Source: Emcibacter sp. (lineage in GTDB: Bacteria > Pseudomonadota > Alphaproteobacteria > Sphingomonadales > Emcibacteraceae). Taken from it: 64,000 bases of DNA. Below, piece by piece: positions 16,761 through 25,525 of this stretch. A program made the position numbers and the translations under genes. The DNA lies in NCBI RefSeq assembly GCF_963675455.1, contig NZ_OY776217.1:3334001-3398000 (forward strand). The letters run 5' to 3'. Position 1 is the first letter of the stretch, and every line of letters begins with the position of its first letter. The notes under the pieces are model-generated. The model worked only from the letters and a program-made list of their open reading frames with translations. It was not told the DNA's origin and made no database searches.

Positions 16761-17291
16761 ATGACTGACGTATTTAATATGGAAAAAAAATCAGATAAAA
16801 TGTCCCCGGCCGACATGGATGAGGATGATATTTTCCTCAAAGGCATGGAACTGCTCTACTTCGCCTATCGGGATTTCATTTCCTGGCCGGATGATGTGTT
16901 GCAGCAATATGGCATGGGCCGGGCCCATCACCGCATCCTGCATTTCGTCAACCGCAATCCAGGTCTGATGGTGGCCGACCTGCTGAAACTTTTGAATATC
17001 ACCAAACAGTCCCTGTCCCGGGTTCTCGGCATGCTGGTAGAAGAAGGATATGTGCGTCAGGAAATCGGCCCCACCGACCGGCGCCAGCGCCTTCTCTATC
17101 TGACGCAAAAGGGTGAACAACTGCTGGCCGAAATAGCAGAGCATCAGAAAGAACATCTGCTCAAGGCCTGCCGGACTGCGGGACCCGACGCGGTGGAAGG
17201 ATTCTGGGCGGTCCTGACCGAATTATTGAATGAGGAAAACCGGGCAGAAGTTCTGGAGCATGTGAATAAGCCTTTATTTCCAAATAAGTAG
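16761..17291 (+). CDS. MarR family transcriptional regulator
   Basis: 176 residues, winged helix of MarR type. HHRILHFVNRNPGLMVADLL, then the recognition helix LNITKQSLSRVLGMLVEEGY and the wing IGPTDRRQRLLYLT are clear. It starts with an acidic N-terminal extension of about 20 residues. It is divergent from ilvE across a 137-base AT-rich gap and could control ilvE, but no convincing palindrome was seen. The ligand is unknown. Confidence 0.9.
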   Translation: MTDVFNMEKKSDKMSPADMDEDDIFLKGMELLYFAYRDFISWPDDVLQQYGMGRAHHRILHFVNRNPGLMVADLLKLLNITKQSLSRVLGMLVEEGYVRQEIGPTDRRQRLLYLTQKGEQLLAEIAEHQKEHLLKACRTAGPDAVEGFWAVLTELLNEENRAEVLEHVNKPLFPNK

Positions 17292-17320
17292 CTCAGCTTC
17301 CGCTTGACCCCCGGACAAAA

Positions 17321-18604
17321 ATGCAGATACTTTTCCACATGGAAAATTTGATCAAAAACTTCTCTCGCCTGTCCCCCTTGGGAAAACTGCTTTGCGGGTT
17401 ACTGATATTGCTTCCGCTGGCCGTGCTTTTTTTGCATCCCAATACACTTCTGCCACCCGGCCCCAAGGAATTTGCCCACGCCACGGTGGCGGAGATTATT
17501 TTTATTTCTGGCTATATTCTCTTCCGCCGGAGTCGAGGGTATGACTTCTGGATAATACCCTTGCCCGTCTGGCTGTGTTTCGGATTATGGCTGCTTGCTT
17601 CCTGCCTCTCGTTAAGTTCAGCAGCGGATTATACGGAAGCCCTCCACAAGCTCGCCCAGTACCTGTTCCATTTCTTTTTTGCAGTCACCCTCATCAGTTA
17701 CCTGCTAAAGGAAAGACAGGAAATTTCCGCGGTATACAGTAGCCTGCTGTTGTCGCTATATCTGATGCTTTTATTATTCCTAATCACCACCGCGATCATG
17801 TCACAGTCACCTCATTTCAACTGGACTCTTTCCCTACCGGGATTCAGCAATTTAAGACATCTTGATTATATTCTGGCCGTCATGCTGAGCGCGACCATCA
17901 TGCTGCCATTCTCGCTGAAAGATGGTCTATCAGGCCGGTGGCGAATATTTTTCTTAGTTGCGCTGACCCTGCTCTGGCTCCTTTTGTGCTGGACCGGTGC
18001 CCGTGGCTCCATTCTTTCCTCACTCATTGCTACAGGAATCTGTCTGTTTGTAATGAGAAAACATAGCCTGACAAGGCAGCTTTTGGTGATTTTCCTTCTC
18101 ACCATGATCAGCGGCGCCTTAATCTCGCTTGCCCTGCCGATCCCGGACGGAAATTACGGCCTGATCCGCTTTGCCACCTCTATAAGTGAATATCAGGATT
18201 TCAATAAGCTGAGTTCCAATAGAGTTTCCATCTGGCTTGAAGCGCTTGAAAAATGGTGTTCGTCACCATGGGTTGGAGCAGGCGCTGGTCAAACCATCTA
18301 TATTATAGAATCCGCAAATAAAACCTTCGTCCAACCTCATAATGTCGTCGTCCAGGCCCTGCTCGCCTGGGGGATCATCGGTGGCAGCGGTTTCATTGGC
18401 ATCATAACAGGCATCCTTTGGAATGCTTACAGGCATGCAACCGAACGCATGCGCCACAACCCAGCCGCTATAGCTGGACTGGGTATGATGCTGACCATCG
18501 CCGCCAATGCCATGATTGACGGGACTCTCTATCATCCGGTTCCGTTTTTCCTGTTTCTGATGGGATCCGGCCTCGCCCTGACGCCACCGGCAAAGGCACA
18601 CTAG
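17321..18604 (+). CDS. O-antigen ligase / polysaccharide polymerase family membrane protein
   Basis: 427 residues, about ten to twelve hydrophobic helices with the Wzy_C/WaaL-type region LLLCWTGARGSILSSLIATG followed by a large periplasmic loop. The loop segment SSNRVSIWLEALEKWCSSPWVGAGAG contains the usual R-x-xxW and G-x-G elements, then QPHNVVVQALLAWGIIG with the conserved histidine. Such proteins join polysaccharide to lipid A core or polymerise repeat units. An alternative start is the ATG at 17339. The last 4 bases overlap the 3' end of proC on the other strand. Confidence 0.82.
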   Translation: MQILFHMENLIKNFSRLSPLGKLLCGLLILLPLAVLFLHPNTLLPPGPKEFAHATVAEIIFISGYILFRRSRGYDFWIIPLPVWLCFGLWLLASCLSLSSAADYTEALHKLAQYLFHFFFAVTLISYLLKERQEISAVYSSLLLSLYLMLLLFLITTAIMSQSPHFNWTLSLPGFSNLRHLDYILAVMLSATIMLPFSLKDGLSGRWRIFFLVALTLLWLLLCWTGARGSILSSLIATGICLFVMRKHSLTRQLLVIFLLTMISGALISLALPIPDGNYGLIRFATSISEYQDFNKLSSNRVSIWLEALEKWCSSPWVGAGAGQTIYIIESANKTFVQPHNVVVQALLAWGIIGGSGFIGIITGILWNAYRHATERMRHNPAAIAGLGMMLTIAANAMIDGTLYHPVPFFLFLMGSGLALTPPAKAH

Positions 18605-19452
18605 TCGGCAAGTTCGCGGGAACGTTCAAAGGCGGCGCGAATGGCCTTTGTCATCAGGGCATTCAGACCATTATCTCCCATCAGCACGTCAAGCGCGGCC
18701 TGGGTCGTGCCATTAGGGCTGGTCACATTTATCCTGAGTTGGCTGGCGGTTTCCCCGGACTGGTCCAGCAGGGCGCCGGCGCCAATGACGGTTCGCATGG
18801 CCAGCTTCATGGCCAGCTCGGGCTCCAGACCGATCTTCTCCCCGGCCGAGGCCATCGTCTCAACCAAGTGAAACACATAGGCCGGGCCGCTGCCGGACAA
18901 TGCGGTAACAGCATCAATAAGGCCTTCCTTTTTCACCCAGTCCACATCACCGACAGAAGACAGGAGTTGCTGGCAGGTTTTCTTCTGGCCCGCAGAGACA
19001 TGAGGATTGGCACAGCCCACTGTAATTCCCATGCCGATCGCCGCCGGTGTATTGGGCATGGCCCGGACGACGGCCTTGTCAGCCCCCAGCCTGGCCTCAA
19101 ACCATGTCAGGGTTTTGCCGGCCGCGATAGACAGAACCAGGGATTTGGACAGATCAACAGCCGATAACTGGCTGACAGCGTCCTCCATCATCTGGGGCTT
19201 GACCGCCAGCACAACAAAGGACGGCGCTATGGCTTCGGGGAGATCTGCCGCAGTTTCAAGAAATGCACAGGGATCAAGTTCCGGCACCATGTTCCGGGCG
19301 GGTTCGACATGGGGGTCAATCACCCAGACCGCGTCAGCGGGAAGGCCCTGCTTTAGCCAGCCCTTCAGCATCGCGCCACCCATTTTTCCGCATCCGACAA
19401 GAACAAGCGGTTTCTGCGACGTGATATGCGATAGACCGGTCATAGATGACAC
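18601..19452 (-). CDS. proC: Pyrroline-5-carboxylate reductase
   Basis: 283 residues. The N-terminal Rossmann fold has LVLVGCGKMGGAMLKGW. The C-terminal dimerisation domain has ALSGSGPAYVFHLVE and VTSPNGTTQAALDVL. ProC reduces 1-pyrroline-5-carboxylate to proline with NAD(P)H. The start at 19452 gives a short N-terminal extension; ATG at 19443 is also possible. ybjN and ubiK-type genes lie just upstream on the same strand, a conserved alphaproteobacterial arrangement. Confidence 0.95.
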   Translation of the reverse strand: MSSMTGLSHITSQKPLVLVGCGKMGGAMLKGWLKQGLPADAVWVIDPHVEPARNMVPELDPCAFLETAADLPEAIAPSFVVLAVKPQMMEDAVSQLSAVDLSKSLVLSIAAGKTLTWFEARLGADKAVVRAMPNTPAAIGMGITVGCANPHVSAGQKKTCQQLLSSVGDVDWVKKEGLIDAVTALSGSGPAYVFHLVETMASAGEKIGLEPELAMKLAMRTVIGAGALLDQSGETASQLRINVTSPNGTTQAALDVLMGDNGLNALMTKAIRAAFERSRELAD

Positions 19453-19464
19453 TCCAGTAGCGGG

Positions 19465-19971
19465 TCAGGCCCGTCCGACGGTTTCCAGAAGCGCCGCTTC
19501 CAGAGCCTCCTTCGGGCTTTTTCCGGCCCAGAGAACAAACTGGAACACCGGATAATAACGGTTACATTCACCAAGAATGACCTGGGTTATCTGTTCGCAG
19601 GCGTGCAGGGTGTCCTGCAGGCTGTCAGACAGGATCTGCGTATTGCGGAACATCACCGTGTTGTCTTCGGTCCAGATGCTGAAATGGCCTAGCACAAGCC
19701 GTTCATTGATCAGGTTCATGACTTCCAGCACGCTCGCACGTTTATTGTCCGGCACCCGCATGTCCAGCATGCCGGCAGACTGCAGCATATTTTCTTCCAT
19801 CAGCCAGAAAAAACGGATGTGAAAATCACACCATTCGCCTGTGACCGCCACAGTGATTTCCTCATCACCGGCGCGTTCATAGGGCCATTCATTCTGATTG
19901 ATAAGCATCTCAAGGATATCCAGCGGATTTCCGCCGGTTTCATCCAGGCCATCCAAAACAAGGGACGTCAT
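19465..19971 (-). CDS. YbjN domain-containing protein
   Basis: 168 residues of the YbjN family, recognised by NPLDILEMLINQNEWPYERAG, WCDFHIRFFWLMEENMLQSAG and the central VMNLINERLVLGHFSIW. The fold resembles type III secretion chaperones, and the cellular role is unknown. Its start overlaps the stop of the ubiK gene by 4 bases and proC follows 12 bases downstream, so the three genes are very likely one transcript. Confidence 0.88.
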   Translation of the reverse strand: MTSLVLDGLDETGGNPLDILEMLINQNEWPYERAGDEEITVAVTGEWCDFHIRFFWLMEENMLQSAGMLDMRVPDNKRASVLEVMNLINERLVLGHFSIWTEDNTVMFRNTQILSDSLQDTLHACEQITQVILGECNRYYPVFQFVLWAGKSPKEALEAALLETVGRA

Positions 19972-20261
19972 TTCTTTTTCTCTGATTTTGCGATTTTTTC
20001 TTCGAGCGCCGCGACTTTCCGGGCAAGCTCTTCATTCTGGCTGCGGGCTTCAGTGGCCAGTTCACGCACCACCTCGAACTCCTCGCGGGTCACAAGATCC
20101 ATGTCCATCAGGACAGTTTCAAGTCGCTGCTTGACCAGATTTTCCACTTCCTGTTTCATGCCGTGCAGGGTTCCTGCAGCACTCTGTCCAAGCCTTGCCA
20201 GATCATCAAAAAATTTGTTGTCGGTCTGCACCGGATCGGTTTCCTGTCTGTTCATATTCAT
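19968..20261 (-). CDS. ubiK: Accessory factor UbiK family protein (BMFP domain)
   Basis: About 97 residues. KFFDDLARLGQSAAGTLHGMKQEVENLVKQRLE is the BMFP region, and a coiled coil (NEELARKVAALEEKIAKSEKKK) forms the end. UbiK homologues assist late ubiquinone-synthesis steps and self-associate at membranes. The frame extends to 20333, but GAGG just before 20261 supports starting at 20261 or the ATG at 20255. It is divergent from lgt and leads the ubiK-ybjN-proC run. Confidence 0.82.
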   Translation of the reverse strand: MNMNRQETDPVQTDNKFFDDLARLGQSAAGTLHGMKQEVENLVKQRLETVLMDMDLVTREEFEVVRELATEARSQNEELARKVAALEEKIAKSEKKK

Positions 20262-20389
20262 TGACCTCAATATGGACAATCCCCGCTGTCTTGCCAAGAA
20301 GAATCCAATAGCTGTCGCTTGACTTCCCGTCAAAGGCCGTCATGATAGCCTGCAAATGACTGTAAAACAGCGACGTCCGGCACATTTTC

Positions 20390-21211
20390 ATGATCGAAAT
20401 TCTCTTGTCCACCGCCCTGACCTACCCCGATATCGACCCCATTCTGGTTGAATTCGGTCCCATAGCGATTCGCTGGTACAGCCTTGCCTATCTCGCGGGC
20501 TGGATTCTCGGATGGGCCTATATGCTGAAGCTGATCAAGGCCAAGGGCGCGCCCTGCAACAAACAGCATGTGGCCGATTTTGCCTTCTGGGCCATGGTCG
20601 GCACCATCGTCGGGGGGCGGCTTGGATATGTGCTGTTTTATAATCTGCCCTTTTACCTGTCCAATCCGGCAAAAATCCTTGCCCTGTGGGATGGTGGCAT
20701 GTCATTTCATGGCGGCTTTCTGGGTGTGGCGCTGGGCACCTGGTATTTCTGTCACTCTACAAAGGTTCCCTTCCTAAGATTTGCAGATATTGTTGCCTGC
20801 GTGGCGCCCATCGGCCTGTTCCTGGGCCGGATCGCCAACTTTATCAACGGCGAACTATACGGCCGGGTGACCAATAGCCCGATCGGCATGGTGTTCCCGA
20901 ACGGCGGCCCCCTGCCCCGCCATCCGAGTCAGCTTTACGAAGCAACACTGGAAGGCATCGTCCTGTTCCTGTTGCTGTCGTTCCTGTATTATTTCACCAA
21001 CGCACGGCAGAAACCCGGACTTATCGCCGGATGTTTCCTGATCGGTTATTCTGCCAGCAGAACCATCGTGGAAAATTTCCGCCAGCCGGATGCGCACCTG
21101 AATTTCATATGGGGCACCGATTTTCTGACAATGGGACAATTGCTGTCTGTGCCCATGGTTCTGGTTGGCCTCTATCTGATTTTTCGCCCGCGGAAGAAAC
21201 CCCTCCTGTAG
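20390..21211 (+). CDS. lgt: Prolipoprotein diacylglyceryl transferase
   Basis: 273 residues, about seven membrane helices. Lgt signature segments are present: DGGMSFHGGFLGVALG, GRIANFINGELYGRVTNSPIG and RHPSQLYEATLEG. It transfers diacylglycerol from phosphatidylglycerol to the lipobox cysteine of prolipoproteins, such as the M49-like and Sel1 lipoproteins in this window. A midA-type gene and pgeF follow on the same strand with very short gaps, a common alphaproteobacterial cluster. Confidence 0.97.
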   Translation: MIEILLSTALTYPDIDPILVEFGPIAIRWYSLAYLAGWILGWAYMLKLIKAKGAPCNKQHVADFAFWAMVGTIVGGRLGYVLFYNLPFYLSNPAKILALWDGGMSFHGGFLGVALGTWYFCHSTKVPFLRFADIVACVAPIGLFLGRIANFINGELYGRVTNSPIGMVFPNGGPLPRHPSQLYEATLEGIVLFLLLSFLYYFTNARQKPGLIAGCFLIGYSASRTIVENFRQPDAHLNFIWGTDFLTMGQLLSVPMVLVGLYLIFRPRKKPLL

Positions 21212-21228
21212 GTTTCAGGAACTCTCTG

Positions 21229-22323
21229 ATGAATGACTTAAAACAGCATCTGATCAAACTGATCGACCTGCAGGGGCCCATCCCCCTTTCCCTTTACATG
21301 GCAGAGGCCCTGGGTAACCCGGAACACGGATACTACATGAAACAGGACCCTTTCGGGTCACAGGGAGACTTTACCACTGCCCCGGAAATCAGCCAGATGT
21401 TCGGGGAAGTCATCGGCCTGTGGATGGCCCAGAACTGGCTGAATATGGGGTCACCCGCCAAGGTGCATCTGGTCGAGGTGGGCCCCGGCCGGGGAACGTT
21501 GATGGCAGATATGCTGCGGGCCATGAAAATCATCCCCGGACTGATGGACAGCCTGACCCTGCATCTGGTGGAAATGTCCCCGGCGTTAAGGAAAATTCAG
21601 GCCGAAAAAATAAGCCCCTTCATTGAACCCCAATGGCATGACCGCCTGGGTGATGTTCTGGATGACGCCCGCGATGGCCCGCTGCTTCTTGTTGCCAATG
21701 AATTCTTTGACGCCCTGCCAATCCGCCAGTTTCAAAAAACCGACAAAGGCTGGCACGAACGGCTGGTGGGACTTGATAACAAGAAAACCAGCCTGCAGTT
21801 TGTCCTCAGTCCGGAACCGGTCATGACACCGGACCTTGTTCCAGAGGCATTGATCAGGGCTGAAAACGGCTCGATCGCCGAAGTCTGCAGTCCGGCAGAA
21901 AATATCGTCCGCGACCTTGCTGAACATCTCAAAGACCATGGCGGCGCGGCTTTGTTCATTGATTACGGACATGACCGGCACGGCACCGGCGATACGTTTC
22001 AGGCCCTGCAGAACCACGAGTTTATCAATGTGTTCGACAGTCCGGGGGATGCCGACCTGACCGCCCATGTGAATTTCCAGCGCCTGAAGGAATGCGCGGA
22101 AGCGGCCGGCGGCAACGTCCAGGGACCAGTCACCCAGGGTGAATTCCTGACGGCCATCGGGATTGAACAACGGGCCCAGTCACTCCTTATAAAGGCGACA
22201 GAGGCCCAAAAGATCGATATCATGTCAGCCCTGAAACGACTGGTATCACCCGAACAAATGGGGGATCTGTTCAAGGTGATGGCTGTGACAGACCCGGGAT
22301 TACCCCAACCGGCAGGATTTTGA
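21229..22323 (+). CDS. MidA/NDUFAF7-family SAM-dependent methyltransferase
   Basis: 364 residues. LYMAEALGNPEHGYYMKQDPFG and GDFTTAPEISQMFGEVIG open the family domain, and the SAM-binding loop is LVEVGPGRGTLMADML. Mitochondrial homologues methylate a complex I subunit arginine; bacterial function is less clear. ATG 21229 is used because AGGA precedes it and the family homology starts there; the longer frame overlaps lgt. pgeF begins 2 bases after its stop. Confidence 0.9.
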   Translation: MNDLKQHLIKLIDLQGPIPLSLYMAEALGNPEHGYYMKQDPFGSQGDFTTAPEISQMFGEVIGLWMAQNWLNMGSPAKVHLVEVGPGRGTLMADMLRAMKIIPGLMDSLTLHLVEMSPALRKIQAEKISPFIEPQWHDRLGDVLDDARDGPLLLVANEFFDALPIRQFQKTDKGWHERLVGLDNKKTSLQFVLSPEPVMTPDLVPEALIRAENGSIAEVCSPAENIVRDLAEHLKDHGGAALFIDYGHDRHGTGDTFQALQNHEFINVFDSPGDADLTAHVNFQRLKECAEAAGGNVQGPVTQGEFLTAIGIEQRAQSLLIKATEAQKIDIMSALKRLVSPEQMGDLFKVMAVTDPGLPQPAGF

Positions 22324-22324
22324 A

Positions 22325-23101
22325 ATGACAGCAAAATATCTGACCAGTTCTCTTTTAGACGGCCTATCAGGCATCCGCCATGGTTTCTTTACCCGTTGCG
22401 GCGGCTGCTCCGAAGGCCTTTATGAGAGCCTCAACTGCGGCATAGGTTCCCGCGACCGGCGGGAACATGCCCTGGAAAACCGCAGGGCCTCCATGTTGGC
22501 GCTTGGCGCCGGTGATGCGGATTTATGCGGCGTCTACCAGATTCACAGCGCCGATGTGATCCGGCTGGAGGAACCCTGGGGCCCGGTTCCGCAACACAAG
22601 GCCGACGCCATTGTTACCCGGCAAAAGAATGTTGCCATTTCCATCCTGACCGCAGACTGCGCCCCGGTGCTGTTTGCTGACCCTGAAGCCGGTGTGATCG
22701 GCGCCGCCCATGCGGGCTGGCAGGGAGCCTTCGGCGGCATTCTGGAAAATACCGTCAGGGAAATGGAAGGACTGGGGGCCGAAAAAGCAAGAATTATTGC
22801 TACGGTCGGTCCTGCTATCGCCCAGTCATCCTATGAAGTTGGCCCTGAGTTCCGGGATCGTTTCCTGAGCGATGAAACGGCAAATGAAAACTGGTTCGGT
22901 CCTTCCGGGAAAGAAAATCATTTCCTGTTCGACCTCGACGGCTATGTGCGGCACCGGCTGGACAAAACCGGTATAAAACACACAGGCAGCCTCAACCGGG
23001 ACACCTATAGCGAGGAAGAGCTGTTTTTCAGCTATCGCCGCACCACTCACAGACATGAAGAAGATTACGGGCGGCAGATTTCCATCATCATGCTGAGCTA
23101 A
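22325..23101 (+). CDS. pgeF: Peptidoglycan editing factor PgeF (laccase-domain protein)
   Basis: 258 residues of the multicopper-polyphenol-oxidase/YfiH family. Motifs are VYQIHSADVIRL, ISILTADCAPVLFAD and GAAHAGWQGAFGGILENTV, which carry the histidine-cysteine-histidine metal site. The E. coli protein removes misincorporated serine from peptidoglycan precursors; purine-nucleoside activity is reported for relatives. The last gene of the lgt-midA-pgeF run, it ends directly in a terminator. Confidence 0.93.
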   Translation: MTAKYLTSSLLDGLSGIRHGFFTRCGGCSEGLYESLNCGIGSRDRREHALENRRASMLALGAGDADLCGVYQIHSADVIRLEEPWGPVPQHKADAIVTRQKNVAISILTADCAPVLFADPEAGVIGAAHAGWQGAFGGILENTVREMEGLGAEKARIIATVGPAIAQSSYEVGPEFRDRFLSDETANENWFGPSGKENHFLFDLDGYVRHRLDKTGIKHTGSLNRDTYSEEELFFSYRRTTHRHEEDYGRQISIIMLS

Positions 23102-23102
23102 A

Positions 23103-23130
23103 AAAAGGCAGCCGGTCAGGGCTGCCTTTT
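23103..23130 (+). terminator. Rho-independent terminator after pgeF
   Basis: AAAAGGCAGCC (23103-23113) pairs with GGCTGCCTTTT (23120-23130) over a 6-base loop. The flanking A and T runs make it usable for the convergent PEP-CTERM gene too. Confidence 0.8.
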
Positions 23131-23149
23131 CATTATATATCGACAGGGG

Positions 23150-23965
23150 TCAGGCCAGCTGACGGCGACGCCGGGAAATACCCATCATACCCAGAACAGC
23201 AAATCCCATCAGGGACAGCATGGCGGGTTCTGCCACCTCATTCACCGCCGTGATGGAAATCCGCGCCACTTCAAATCCGGCACTGAAATCACCGAGATAG
23301 TCCTCGATGAGCTCACCGTTGGCATTGAGGGTACCAACTACACTTGAGATCCCTTCATGGAAATGAACGAAGCCGTTTTCATCAGTATCTTCACCTCCAA
23401 GCGTGGTAAAGGCCGCACCGAAACCATCATTCACCTCGGTCCCGGAATCCCAGATCTGGTTGGAAAAGATTGTCAGCTCAACACCGACAAAATTCCCCTC
23501 TGCATCAAACAGGGAAATCGCATCTGCATTGGCAATAAACGCATCGTTGGAAGGTACCGCCATGGCCGCAAAACTGAAAAAACTGCTGGTGATGGCATCC
23601 AGGTCAAACATGGCGGAGACGGTTTCACCGGGATCAAAGATCGGCGCCCCCGGGAACCCGCCGGGTGACGTCAGGACTGTGTCAAAGGCCCCCATGTTAG
23701 CCCCGGCAGCAAAATCAGCTCTTAATCCTGTTGAATCACCGCGTTCTGCAATCGCCTCAATCGAGGTCGAGGCCGCTTCCCCATTGTTGAATGTATCGAA
23801 ATTACCGTCGTGAAAGGCTACCCAAAGGGGCGAGAAATAGAGACCTCCCGCCGGCGTCAAGTTTGTAATTTCAAAATTTACGGTCGTCGCATTAGCTGGC
23901 AACCCGCCGGCCAGCCAACCTGCGGCAAGCGCCATGCAAAAAAGTTTTTTACCTGGTATCTTCAT
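23150..23965 (-). CDS. PEP-CTERM protein with spondin-type N-terminal domain
   Basis: 271 residues. A signal peptide (to about residue 26, PANA) leads into a spondin-N-like domain (VNFEITNLTPAGGLYFSPLW, then VAFHDGNFDTFNNGEAAS). The C-terminus is a PEP-CTERM sorting signal: VAEPA motif, hydrophobic helix LSLMGFAVLGMMG and the basic tail SRRRRQLA. Such proteins are processed by an exosortase and end up at the cell surface or in the extracellular matrix. Unlike the two other PEP-CTERM genes here, I found no sigma-54 promoter or shared activator site upstream of it. Confidence 0.85.
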   Translation of the reverse strand: MKIPGKKLFCMALAAGWLAGGLPANATTVNFEITNLTPAGGLYFSPLWVAFHDGNFDTFNNGEAASTSIEAIAERGDSTGLRADFAAGANMGAFDTVLTSPGGFPGAPIFDPGETVSAMFDLDAITSSFFSFAAMAVPSNDAFIANADAISLFDAEGNFVGVELTIFSNQIWDSGTEVNDGFGAAFTTLGGEDTDENGFVHFHEGISSVVGTLNANGELIEDYLGDFSAGFEVARISITAVNEVAEPAMLSLMGFAVLGMMGISRRRRQLA

Positions 23966-24417
23966 TTCCTAAATCTCCTCCTCAATTTCCAAAAGGGATA
24001 AACAAATTGCCACGGCGACAAAGACTGCCGCGACACTTGGAAGGATTGCGGAAAGCTGTCTCACAAGACATTCAATTTCCTGTGAGAAATCAGCATCTTT
24101 TTCCAAGGCGCCGGAACCGCCAGAAGGAAAAAATACGTAACCATCTGAATATTAACGGTTTATTAACCATGAACCTTATGCAGTCAAAGGTCCGGGCTTT
24201 TTGGGCGGGAAATTTCACTATTGTGTGAGCGATCGTTTGGCGGCGAAATATCAAAAAAATGCATCTGTTCTTTACACTATTGTGACTCCCTGTTAGCGTC
24301 CGCCCGATTTAAAAGACAGAGTCGCTTTTTAGGCCAACTGCCGTTATAAAAGATTCTCCGGTGAAACATTTATATGAAGTGTACAGTGTATCTTTCTAGA
24401 AAGAGGTATTTTCAAAC
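23966..24417. other. 452-base intergenic region upstream of prs
   Basis: No convincing gene. It contains the divergent promoters for the spondin PEP-CTERM gene and prs. A 10-base direct repeat, CACTATTGTG, occurs at 24216-24225 and 24275-24284; the second copy follows TTCTTTACA, resembling half of the activator site seen elsewhere in the window. No sigma-54 core with correct spacing was found on either strand. Confidence 0.5.
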
Positions 24418-25350
24418 ATGAAGCTCTTGTCAGGAAACAGCAACCTCCAACTTTCCGAAGCCATTGCAGCCTGTCTCGACCTTGAGCTGGTCAAAGCGGA
24501 TATCAAAAGATTTTCCGACGATGAAATCTGGGTTGAAATCAAGGAAAATGTGAGGGGTGAGGACGTCTTCCTGATCCAGCCGACCAATTTCCCGGCCAAC
24601 GACAACCTGATGGAGCTTCTTGTCTGTATTGATGCCCTTCGCCGGGCGTCCGCACGACGTATTACCGCCGTCATCCCCTATTTCGGTTATGCCCGGCAGG
24701 ACCGGAAACCTGGTCCCCGCACCCCGATATCCGCCAAGCTGGTGGCCAACCTTATTACCACTGCCGGCGCCGACCGGGTTCTGACCATGGACCTTCATGC
24801 CGGACAGATTCAGGGCTTCTTTGACATTCCCACGGACAACCTGTTTGCCTCTCCTGTTCTGATTCAGGACATGAAAGAAAAATATGATGCCGACAAGCTG
24901 ATGATCGTCTCCCCCGACGTAGGCGGTGTGGTCCGTGCCCGCGCCTATGCCAACCGCCTGGACGTGCCGCTGGCCATCATCGATAAGCGCCGTGAAAAAG
25001 CCGGCGTCTCCGAAGTGATGAATGTGATCGGCGATGTGAACGGCTACAATTGTATCCTGGTCGATGACATTGTTGATTCAGCCGGTACCCTGTGCAATGC
25101 GGCCGGCGCCCTGAAAGCAAACGGTGCGACCGCTGTCAGCGCCTATGTGTCCCACGGCGTCCTGTCCGGCAAGGCGGTCGAACGTGTTACAAACAGCGAC
25201 ATGGACAGTCTGGTCATCACCGACAGCATCATGGCAACCGAGAATGTCAGAAATGCCCATAACATCCGCCAGATCACCATTGCTCCCCTGTTCGCGGAAG
25301 CCATCAAGCGTATCCACGAAGAGCTGTCTGTTTCCGTTCTGTTCAACTAG
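24418..25350 (+). CDS. prs: Ribose-phosphate pyrophosphokinase
   Basis: 310 residues. Typical PRPP synthetase segments: FSDDEIWVEIKENVRG, PYFGYARQDRKPGPRTPISAKL (flexible loop and ATP contacts), DLHAGQIQGFFDIPTDNL and the ribose-5-phosphate/PRPP loop DDIVDSAGT. It makes PRPP for nucleotides, histidine, tryptophan and NAD. rplY, pth and ychF follow in the order often found in proteobacteria. Confidence 0.98.
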   Translation: MKLLSGNSNLQLSEAIAACLDLELVKADIKRFSDDEIWVEIKENVRGEDVFLIQPTNFPANDNLMELLVCIDALRRASARRITAVIPYFGYARQDRKPGPRTPISAKLVANLITTAGADRVLTMDLHAGQIQGFFDIPTDNLFASPVLIQDMKEKYDADKLMIVSPDVGGVVRARAYANRLDVPLAIIDKRREKAGVSEVMNVIGDVNGYNCILVDDIVDSAGTLCNAAGALKANGATAVSAYVSHGVLSGKAVERVTNSDMDSLVITDSIMATENVRNAHNIRQITIAPLFAEAIKRIHEELSVSVLFN

Positions 25351-25377
25351 TAACAGAATATTGCTTCCGGGCCGGCA

Positions 25378-25399
25378 AAGCCCGGCCCGACAGGCACAG
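25378..25399 (+). terminator. GC-rich hairpin after prs
   Basis: CGGGCCGG (25378-25385) pairs with CCGGCCCG (25392-25399) across a 6-base loop. There is no T tract after it, so it may be a weak terminator, a transcript stabiliser or part of the rplY leader rather than a classic intrinsic terminator. Confidence 0.45.
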
Positions 25400-25525
25400 C
25401 AAATATTGGCATTTATCCCATTTAATGATTGTCTTTTGACCTGTTACAGGTTAAAAGCGGCGACTTACGGACCGTGGCACCCCTGGAGGCCATGGCCGAG
25501 TTACTATTTTTAAGGAGAATTCATT

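Noticed and set aside
23966..24417. Sigma-54 promoter upstream of the spondin PEP-CTERM gene
   Set aside because: No GG-N10-GC pair with TGGYAY and TTGC-like contexts was found on the gene's strand.
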